Shown piece after piece: positions 55,190 to 64,000 of a stretch of DNA of 64,000 nucleotides. The notes under the pieces are model-generated. The model did no database searches, was not told the DNA's origin, and was given only the letters and a program-made list of their open reading frames with translations. The number at the start of each line of letters is the position of its first letter. Position 1 is the stretch's first letter. The DNA lies in the NCBI RefSeq assembly GCF_016863195.1, contig NZ_BOOK01000022.1:60059-124058 (forward strand), given 5' to 3'. The translations under genes and the position numbers were made by a program. The stretch is from Paraplanobispora takensis (GTDB taxonomy: Bacteria; Actinomycetota; Actinomycetes; Streptosporangiales; Streptosporangiaceae).

Positions 55190-57509
55190 CTACTCCCTTT
55201 CCAGAAGCGCGACCGGGCGGTGCGACAGCAGATGCGCCAGGGGGATCCGCCCGGTGTGCTCGGCTCCGGACAGCAGGTCCCGCCAGCGCCCGTGCGGCAG
55301 CGTCAGCGTGCGGCCTCCCCAGCCGCCGCGCCGCTCCAGCCCGACCGGCAGCCGGGTGGCCACCACCACCGCCCCCTCGCCCCGCGCGAAGGCGATCGCG
55401 TGCGCGTCCGCCTCGATCGGGACGTACGGCGCGTCGGGGTCGATGCGGCGCCGCAGGTTGAGCGCCTCCCTGGTGACCAGCAGCTTGTCCTCGTCCCAGG
55501 ACGTCCCCTCACCGGTCCGCGCCCGCGAGAGCATCCGGCGCCGCAGCTCGAAGTCGACCGGGCGGCGGTTGTCCGGGTCGACCAGCGAGAAGTCGGTGAT
55601 CTCGTTGCCCCAGTAGAGGTCGGGCACCCCGGGGAGCATGAGCTGCACCAGCTTCTGGCCCAGCGAGTTGGCGCGCGCGTAGGGCTCGATCCTGGCCGTG
55701 AACTCCGCGATCGACGGCCCGCACTCGTCGATCGCCCGCCGTACGAAATCCCGCAGCCCCTCCTCGTAGGCGGGGTCGGGGGTGGCCCAGGAGATCGACG
55801 TCTTGGCCTCGCGGGCCGCCTTGAACAGGTAGTCGAAGAACCGGTCGCCGTCGATCGGCCAGGCGGCCATCAGGTTCTGCCAGGCCAGATAGTCCAGGCG
55901 CGGGTCGAAGGAGACCTTGGCCGACCACTCGCCGACCGCCTGCGCCCAGGTGCCCGGCAGCTCCGACAGCACGGCCAGCCGGGCACGCACGTCCTCCGAA
56001 CGCTTGGTGTCGTGGGTGGACAGCGTCGTCATCGTCCCCGGGGGCATCGACCGGACGAAGGCGTGGAACTCCTCCGGTTCGGCGCCGAACCGGTCGGGCT
56101 CCCCGCCCACCTCGTTCAGGCACGACAGCGGGTACCACCGGTAGAGCGCGGTGTCCTCCACCCCCTTGGCCATCACCGGGCCGCAGGTCTGCTGGAAGCG
56201 GACCACGCCCTCGGCCGGGCCCTGCAGCACCTTGCGCACCGCCTCCGCCACCGGGGCGCCCTCGGGCAGGTGTCCGGCCGCGACCCTGCCGGCCTCCTCC
56301 ACGATCGAGGCCGAGGCCGCGGGCACGGGCTCCCCCGGCACCGCGTAGGCCCGGTAGACGGGCATGGCGGTCAGCAGCTCCGCCAGGACCTCGCGGTCGG
56401 CCCCGGTGGTCGCGGCCAGCCGGTCGAGCTCGGAGCCGAAGAACAGCTCCAGGACGTACTTCTTGGACTCGCGCACCACGGCCGCGTAGTCGCGCGGCGC
56501 GCCGGTGTGCAGCACGAACAGGTCCGTCAGCGGCCCGGCCGAGGCCGGGTCCACGAACAGCCCGGTGATCCGGTTGAGCACGTCGTAGCCGGTGGTGCCG
56601 TCGCAGTCCCAGTCCTGCGGGAGCCGCTCCTCGCCGACCAGGATCTTCTCGGCCACCGTCCACAGCCCGCCCGAGGCGGCGCGCAGCCGGGCCAGGTAGC
56701 CGCGCGGGTCGGCCAGGCCGTCCGGGTGGTCCACCCGCAGCCCCTGGACGATCTCCTCCCGCACCAGCGAGAGGATCACCTCGTGGGTGGCGTCGAAGAC
56801 CTCCGGGTCCTCCACCCGCACCCCGATCAGCGACGACACGTCGAAGAAGCGCCGGTAGCCGGGCCCCCTGCGCCAGTCGACCAGCCGGTAGTGCGTGTCC
56901 GGATAGGGGAAGACGTGATCGTGGTAGCGCAGCACGTCGCCGTCCACGACCGGCTCGGTGTCGTCGCCGATCACCGGCATGGCGACCTTGCCGTCGGACC
57001 AGTCGATGTCGAACCACGCGCCGTACGGCGAGTCCCGGCCCTCCTTGAGCACCGACCACAGCGCGGCGTTGCCCGACTCCGGCACCGGGACCGTCATGTG
57101 GTTGGGGACGACGTCCACCACGATCCCCAGGCCGTTGTCCCGCAGCGCCGCGGCCAGCGCCCGCAGCCCCTCGATCCCGCCGAACTCCTGACGGATCCGC
57201 GAGTGGTCGGTGACGTCGTAGCCGTGCCTGGACGGCGGGTCGGCCTGCAGGACGGGCGAGAGGTAGACGTGGCTGACCCCGAGTTCGCGCAGGTACGGCG
57301 CGAGCCGGGCCGCCTCGGCGAAACCGAAGTCCGGGGTGAGCTGGAGGCGGTAGGTGGAGAGGGGACGGGCCGCGGGGCCCGGCCCCGGGCGGCCGGAGGA
57401 GGCCGCCGCGGAACCGCTGTGGGTGTCGCTGAGGGAATCGCGGTGGGAGTCGTTTCGGGAATCGCCGTGGGAATCGCTGTGGGAGTCGCGGTGGGTGTCG
57501 CGCGAGGGC

Positions 57510-57517
<8 letters not shown>
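55190..57517 (-). CDS. treY: Malto-oligosyltrehalose synthase
   Basis: 775 residues from a GTG that overlaps the glgX stop by 8 bp (GTGTCTGA). Isomerises the reducing-end alpha-1,4 bond of maltodextrins to alpha-1,1. After a 50-residue hydrophilic extension come RPLSTYRLQLTPDFGF (the usual TreY start), DVVPNHM (135-141), nucleophile D263 in GLRVDHPDGLADP, and E290 in TVAEKIL. The extension (DSHR/DSHS/DSHG/DSRN units) is encoded by a 12-bp tandem repeat; no internal ATG before the core is evident, so it appears to be translated. Confidence 0.95.
57423..57506 (-). repeat. 12-bp degenerate tandem repeat in the 5' end of treY, 7 units
   Basis: Seven 12-bp units of the form G(A/T)(A/G)TCG followed by six variable bases, 57423-57506. 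In the treY frame each encodes four residues Asp-Ser/Thr-His/Arg/Leu-x. In frame and therefore tolerated. Units differ more than in rho, suggesting an older expansion. Confidence 0.8.
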
Positions 57518-59615
<2,098 letters not shown>

Positions 59616-59739
59616 TTCACCGCCCTTCAGCGGTGTGGAGATATGCCCAATGCTCCCCCAGCCATGCCTGCTTTCCCACCCCTGGCACACCAGCCTCATC
59701 CGGAATGCCGGAAACAGCCGGATACCAGCGGTGACGCCG

Positions 59740-60117
59740 TCAGGAAACCGGGGTGGAGACGTCCACGAGCAGGCCGTTGGGGTCGCGGATCAGGCAGCTG
59801 CGCTGTCCGTAGAACCGGTCACGGGGCGGGGCGACGATCGGCAGGCCCAGTTTCACCGCCCGCTCGTGGACGGCGTCCACGTCGTCCACGACGACGGTCA
59901 GGATCGTGCCCCGGGGCGCGTCCCGGTAGGCCTCGGGGACGAGCTCGTGGTCGCGGCGCCAGACGGCGACCTCCAGGGCGAGGTTCCCCGGCGCGGACAG
60001 GTGGACGTACCAGTCCTCCTCGAAGTTGACCTGCAGGCCCAGCAGGTCGACGAAGAAGTCCCTGGTCTCGGGGAGCCGGTCGGACAGGATGTTGGTCAGG
60101 ATCCGGTTGACTGCCAT
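59740..60117 (-). CDS. VOC-superfamily protein (glyoxalase/bleomycin-resistance fold)
   Basis: 125 residues from the ATG at 60115-60117, with AAAGGGGA upstream. One VOC domain of two beta-alpha-beta-beta-beta units: ILTNILSDRLPETRDFFVDLLGLQV, then HERAVKLGLPIVAPP, LIRDPNGLLVDVSTPV. The metal-ligand positions are not all obvious, so whether it is an enzyme or binds a ligand is open. Lies between the SARP gene and glgX on the same strand, 124 bp from glgX. Confidence 0.85.
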   Translation of the reverse strand: MAVNRILTNILSDRLPETRDFFVDLLGLQVNFEEDWYVHLSAPGNLALEVAVWRRDHELVPEAYRDAPRGTILTVVVDDVDAVHERAVKLGLPIVAPPRDRFYGQRSCLIRDPNGLLVDVSTPVS

Positions 60118-60140
60118 GGATTCCCCTTTGCCGTGGGAGA

Positions 60141-60200
60141 TCCGGAGAAACGCGGCCCGGTCCGGAGAGACACGGCCCGGTCCGGAGAAACGCGGCCCGG
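60141..60200. repeat. 20-bp tandem repeat, 3 units, abutting the SARP stop codon
   Basis: TCCGGAGAAACGCGGCCCGG at 60141-60160 and 60181-60200, with a variant (TCCGGAGAGACACGGCCCGG) at 60161-60180. The array ends exactly where the TGA of the SARP gene begins and sits just upstream of the VOC ribosome-binding site. Non-coding. Confidence 0.88.
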
Positions 60201-63200
60201 TCACTCCGGGGCGGAGCACTCCTTCTCCAGTTCCTCCAGCGCCGGTTCGCAGACGCGCAGCCCCGCACGGCGGACGAACTCCCCGGCCGCCCGCAGGTGG
60301 AGCGCGGCCCGCTCTCCGTCGCCGTCCAGCAGCGCCAGCCGCGTCAGGCACAGGTCCGTCACCGACCAGCCCAGCAGGCGTCCGGCGCCCGGCGCCAGGT
60401 GGCCGTACAGGACCCGGCCGGCGGCGACGTCGCCGAGCCGCGCGCAGATCTCGCTGAGGGCGTCGGCCACGAACCGGTAGGCCAGGTCCGGGAGGACCCC
60501 GGCGAAGCCGTCGCGGGACAGCTCGGCGAAGTCGGCACTCGCCAGGTCCGGCCGCCCGGCGTCGATCAGGGCCAGGCAGCGCAGGATCCGCCAGGGCCGC
60601 TGCCCGGGACGCGACCGCAGGATCTCCTCGGCCAGATCGAGGGCCTCGGCGGGCCTGCCCTCGGCCCGCAGGGACAGGAAGCGGAACGTCTCTCGGCGCA
60701 GGTGCGCGTCGCCGCGGCCGAGTGCCCCCTCCGGATAGACCGCGCCGGACTCCTCGGCCGCCGCGAGCGCGTCGCCGGAGCGCCCCGTCAGGTAGGCGTG
60801 GACCGCCGCCTGCCAGGCGGCGAGGCTGATCATCGACGGGAGCCGCAGCCGGTCGGCGTTCTCCCGCAGCCAGGCCAGCGCCTGCTCCGCCCCCTCGGTC
60901 TCCCCCCGGGCGATCAGCTCGACGTAGGCGGTCTCACGGCCGATCCACTCGGTCACCAGGTCCCCGGTGCGCTCGCCGATGTCCACGATCTCGGCGATGA
61001 CCGCCCGCCGGAGGTCGTGGTCGTCACCCGCCCGCAGCAGCAGCTCCTGCACGATCAGGGCCCTGGACAGCGTCCCGTCGTCGCCGGTACGGCGGGCCAG
61101 CCGTACCGCCTGCTCGGCCAGCTCCCGGCTGCGCCCGACGGGCCGCCCGGTGGACCCGATGAACGCGGCGGCGGCCAGCAGCCGGGCCCGCCACGGCGAG
61201 TCCCCGGCCAGTCCCGAGGCCAGGGCGCGGTCGATGCGCCCGGCGAGCCGTCCGACGTCGGTGACCTCCTCGTACATCGACAGGTAGATCTGGTCGGACA
61301 GCCCCAGCGCCGCCCGGGCCAGCCGGCTGTCGTCCCCGAGCTCCTCGGCGATCACCGCGGCGCCCTCCAGCGAGGCGTGGGCGGCGGTGCTCATGCCCGC
61401 CGCCGCCTGCGCCTCGGCCAGGTCGAGCAGGAGGTCGCAGCGCAGCGCGTCGTCCGACCTGGGCAGCCGCTCGATCAGCTCGATCGCCTGCCGCAGGTGC
61501 TCCACCGCGTCCTCGTGGGCGAACTGCGCCGTCGCCTGGGCCGCCGCCCTGCGGGTGTAGCCGATCGCCTTGCCCGCCATGCGCGGGCTCAGGATGCCCT
61601 CGCGGTAGTGGTGGGCGATCTCGGTCAGGCGGGTGCCGCTGCGCTCCTCCAGCACCTCGGCGATGCGGGCGTGCAGGCGCCTGCGGCGCAGCGGCGGCAG
61701 CGCCTCGCGCAGCACGTCGCGGACGATGTCGTGGACGAACCGGCAGGCCGGCCCGTCGCCCTCGGCCAGCAGCCGGGCCCCCACCGCGGCGTCGAGGATG
61801 TCGAGCACCCGCTCCTCGGGGAGCTCGGCGACCCGCAGCAGGATGTCGACGGCCGCGTCCCTGCCCAGCAGGGCCGCGGCGGTCAGCACCTGCTCGGTCT
61901 CCGGCGGCAGGCCGGCCAGCCTGCCGCGCACGACGTCCGACAGCGCCTCGGGGGTCTCGCCCAGCTGAAGGACCTCACCGAGGAAGAACGGGTTGCCCGC
62001 GGTCAGCCGGGCCATCTCGGCGGCCCGTCCGGGGTCGGCTCCGGCCCTGCCGAGATACTCGCGGATCTCGTCCTCGCCCAGTCCTCGCAGTGAGAGCCTG
62101 CGCACGTGCGGGAGCCGGGCCAGTGCACCGAGGGCGTGCTCCAGCGGGCCGCCCGGCCGTACGTCGGTGTCGCGGTAGGTGGCCACCACGGTCAGCTCCG
62201 GGCAGAGCCGGGTCGTGGCCAGGAACTCCAGCAGCCGCAGCGAGGAGGCGTCGGCCCACTGCAGGTCGTCCAGGACGACCAGGACCCGGCCGTGCCCGTT
62301 CAGCAGGGCGGCGAAGGCCTCGTAGAGCTGGAACCGGCCGCCCCCGGCCAGCAGGGCCGGCCCGCCGGGACCGGCCAGCTCCTGCACCGCCTGCGTCCAC
62401 GGCCAGAAGGGCGGCGCTCCGGTGCCGTCCCAGCAGCGTCCCCAGACCACCCGGTGCCCCCGGTCCGCCGCGGTCCGCGCCGCCTGCTCGGCCAGGCTCG
62501 TCTTGCCGATGCCGGGCTCCCCGGCCAGCAGCACCACCCGGTGGCCGTCCTCGGCGATCGCCATGTCGAGCGCCCCCGCCTCGTCCTCCCGGCCGACCAG
62601 CCGGGCCTCCGTGAGCGCGACCCGAGGCCGGGGCGCGAGGGAGGGATCCTGGGCGAGGATGCGCCGCTCCATCTCCCGCGACCGGGGGTCGGGGTCGAGC
62701 CCGAGGTCCTCGACCAGGAGCCTGCGCCCCTCGGCGAGTACGGCCAGCGCGTCGGCCTGCCGCCCCGCCTGGTAGAGCGCGTGCGCGCCGAGCACGCGCA
62801 GCCGTTCCCTGAACGGGTGGGCGGCGACGAGGCGGGCCAGCCCGCCGGTGAGCGCCTCGCCCAGGCCGAGCGCGAGGTCGGCCTCGGCGAGATCCTCCTC
62901 CAGCGTCAGCCGGAACTCCGTCAGGTGGGCGATCTCCTCGTCGGCCCACGCCGTACCGGCGAAGTCGGCCAGCGGCTCCCCCCGCCACTGCGCCAGCGCG
63001 AGCCGGAACTCCTCCCCCGCGCCCCGCCGGTCCCCGGCGGCGGCCCGGCGCCTGCCCTCCTCGGCGTGCCCGCGCGCCCGGGCCAGGTCGAGTCCCTCCG
63101 GCGGGATGTCGAGTGCGTAGCCGCCGGGCCTGCTGACCAGGATCGCCGGGGGGACGTCCCGGCGCCTGCCGGGCTCGAAGACCCTGCGGAGCTTGGAGAC

Positions 63201-63398
63201 GTACGCCTGCACCGTGTTGACCGCCCCCGGCGGCGGTTCTTCCTCCCACAGCACATCGATCATCCGGCTCGGCGGGACCGGCCGCGGCGCGGCGAGCATG
63301 CACAGGGCCAGCACCACCCGCTGCTGGTAGGGCCCGACGTCCAGCGGCGCCCCGTCGTCACCGGCCACCTCGACCGGCCCCAGCACACGAAAGTCCAT
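60201..63398 (-). CDS. SARP-family transcriptional regulator with AAA ATPase (AfsR/DnrI type, large)
   Basis: 1065 residues, ATG. OmpR-like winged helix (1-95: RVVLALCMLAAPRPV, NTVQAYVSKLRRVF, VSRPGGYALD), BTAD domain (about 97-245), then an AAA/STAND ATPase with Walker A GEPGIGKTS (293-301) and Walker B VLVVLDDLQWADASS (near 370). The rest is helical repeats (TPR-like). Such proteins activate secondary-metabolite or development genes upon ATP-dependent oligomerisation. Targets unknown; no biosynthetic cluster is in view. Followed by the VOC gene; three 20-bp repeats adjoin its stop. Confidence 0.88.
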   Translation of the reverse strand: MDFRVLGPVEVAGDDGAPLDVGPYQQRVVLALCMLAAPRPVPPSRMIDVLWEEEPPPGAVNTVQAYVSKLRRVFEPGRRRDVPPAILVSRPGGYALDIPPEGLDLARARGHAEEGRRRAAAGDRRGAGEEFRLALAQWRGEPLADFAGTAWADEEIAHLTEFRLTLEEDLAEADLALGLGEALTGGLARLVAAHPFRERLRVLGAHALYQAGRQADALAVLAEGRRLLVEDLGLDPDPRSREMERRILAQDPSLAPRPRVALTEARLVGREDEAGALDMAIAEDGHRVVLLAGEPGIGKTSLAEQAARTAADRGHRVVWGRCWDGTGAPPFWPWTQAVQELAGPGGPALLAGGGRFQLYEAFAALLNGHGRVLVVLDDLQWADASSLRLLEFLATTRLCPELTVVATYRDTDVRPGGPLEHALGALARLPHVRRLSLRGLGEDEIREYLGRAGADPGRAAEMARLTAGNPFFLGEVLQLGETPEALSDVVRGRLAGLPPETEQVLTAAALLGRDAAVDILLRVAELPEERVLDILDAAVGARLLAEGDGPACRFVHDIVRDVLREALPPLRRRRLHARIAEVLEERSGTRLTEIAHHYREGILSPRMAGKAIGYTRRAAAQATAQFAHEDAVEHLRQAIELIERLPRSDDALRCDLLLDLAEAQAAAGMSTAAHASLEGAAVIAEELGDDSRLARAALGLSDQIYLSMYEEVTDVGRLAGRIDRALASGLAGDSPWRARLLAAAAFIGSTGRPVGRSRELAEQAVRLARRTGDDGTLSRALIVQELLLRAGDDHDLRRAVIAEIVDIGERTGDLVTEWIGRETAYVELIARGETEGAEQALAWLRENADRLRLPSMISLAAWQAAVHAYLTGRSGDALAAAEESGAVYPEGALGRGDAHLRRETFRFLSLRAEGRPAEALDLAEEILRSRPGQRPWRILRCLALIDAGRPDLASADFAELSRDGFAGVLPDLAYRFVADALSEICARLGDVAAGRVLYGHLAPGAGRLLGWSVTDLCLTRLALLDGDGERAALHLRAAGEFVRRAGLRVCEPALEELEKECSAPE

Positions 63399-63413
63399 CC
63401 CCGGCCACCTCGC

Positions 63414-64000
63414 TCACGAACTGCGCCGATAGTAGCCCTCACCGCTCCCTGTCCCGGCCGGGCCGTCGGCCCGGGCCTTCTCGTCACGGATCACGTCGAC
63501 GAGCACGAGCGCTGGGTAGCGGGGATGCGCGCTCACCTGTACGGCCGTCGCCAGGCAGCAGACCGTCAGGATCTCCTCCGCCCTCTCCAGCTCGGTCGCG
63601 GTGGTGCCCGCCCGGCACCACAGCCAGACCCGCTCGCCGTACGGGGTCGCCGAGGTCCACAGCACGGACGGGATCCGGCCGCGCCGGTTGACGATCAGCG
63701 CCTCGACGCACCCGGATCGGATCCGGTGCGCGGTGTACACGCACCGGATCCACCCCCACACCTCGCGCCGCGCCACCGGCACGCTGATCACCAGCAGCAC
63801 GAGCGCGAGCATCACCGCGATCACCCGGGGCCAGCCGAACCGCGCGGCCGCCCACAGGGTCACCACGGGAAGCCCGACGACGAGCATGATCTCGTAGCGC
63901 CACCACCAGGCCAGGGTCAGCGGCCCCGGCCGCGCCAACGGAATGATCGCCGCCTTCTGCCCGGCGAACATCTGCCTGCGCGCGTCCTTGTCGTCGCTCA
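63414..64000 (-). CDS. Membrane protein of unknown function (start at or beyond the window end)
   Basis: At least 195 residues. An in-frame ATG at 63969-63971 exists, but the frame stays open to the edge and reads SDDKDARRQMFAGQK. The codon covering 63999-64001 ends in TG, so the true start is probably there, one base outside. Two hydrophobic helices (about 28-45 and 50-70 counted from the internal ATG), then a cytoplasmic part with WTSATPYGERVWLWCRAGTTATELERAEEILTVCC and VLVDVIRDEKA. That layout resembles short membrane proteins encoded before FtsK-type translocases in actinomycete integrative elements; the relation is tentative. 15 nt before the SARP gene. Confidence 0.6.
   Translation of the reverse strand, partial: SDDKDARRQMFAGQKAAIIPLARPGPLTLAWWWRYEIMLVVGLPVVTLWAAARFGWPRVIAVMLALVLLVISVPVARREVWGWIRCVYTAHRIRSGCVEALIVNRRGRIPSVLWTSATPYGERVWLWCRAGTTATELERAEEILTVCCLATAVQVSAHPRYPALVLVDVIRDEKARADGPAGTGSGEGYYRRSS

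Overview
The window is chromosomal DNA of a high-GC actinomycete. Evidence is the very high GC, the many GTG starts, 4-bp ATGA/GTGA gene overlaps, actinobacterial -10 boxes (TAGGCT type), and the gene order rpmE-prfA-prmC-sua5 next to rho and the thr/lys genes. The LitR/LitS-type light module, TreS plus TreX/Y/Z, a DUF574 methyltransferase and a SARP regulator fit a filamentous order such as Streptosporangiales. That placement is an inference, not a proof. No rRNA, tRNA, CRISPR array or insertion sequence was found.

Layout. 1-9.1 kb: housekeeping genes on the minus strand (thrC-thrB, rho, rpmE-prfA-prmC-sua5), plus one secreted protein on the plus strand at 3.3 kb. 9.3-22.6 kb: a surface-glycan block. 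It has four paralogous family-2 glycosyltransferases with a shared NDY-type N-terminus and mostly coiled-coil tails, two paralogous DDDDWYGP glycosyltransferases, a two-TM coiled-coil protein, a polysaccharide deacetylase and a polytopic PMT/ArnT-like glycosyltransferase. This block sits between thrC and hom, which are usually adjacent. 22.8-32.2 kb: hom-lysA, a zinc metallopeptidase, an ArgS-derived protein without catalytic domain (NrtL-like), a coiled-coil glycosyltransferase-like protein, a divergent AsnB-like ATP-pyrophosphatase, and a PheS-derived ligase (SrmL-like). The last four form the most unusual part of the window. 32.5-35.2 kb: an ABC exporter. 35.5-46 kb: trehalose synthase TreS, a PadR-controlled FtsX-type ABC system, and an alpha-glucoside-type importer with two binding proteins and one permease carrying an extracellular Cna-B-like insert. 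46-49.3 kb: ung, a His-tailed small protein, a coiled-coil protein and a DUF574 methyltransferase. 49.4-53.4 kb: photolyase, a B12-binding MerR regulator (LitR/CarH type), an ECF sigma factor (LitS type) and a DUF523-DUF1722 protein; the sigma-factor leader has about 11-bp direct repeats resembling a CarH operator. 53.5-59.6 kb: glgX(treX)-treY-treZ operon. 59.7-64 kb: a VOC protein, a large SARP/AAA regulator and a membrane protein whose start codon appears to straddle the window end.

Themes: trehalose/alpha-glucan metabolism by two routes (TreS beside the sugar importer; TreX/Y/Z about 16 kb away), construction of a surface glycan, B12-dependent light response, and a group of tRNA-synthetase-derived proteins of unknown chemistry. 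Short tandem repeats are common: in the coding regions of rho and treY, across two stop codons, and between genes.
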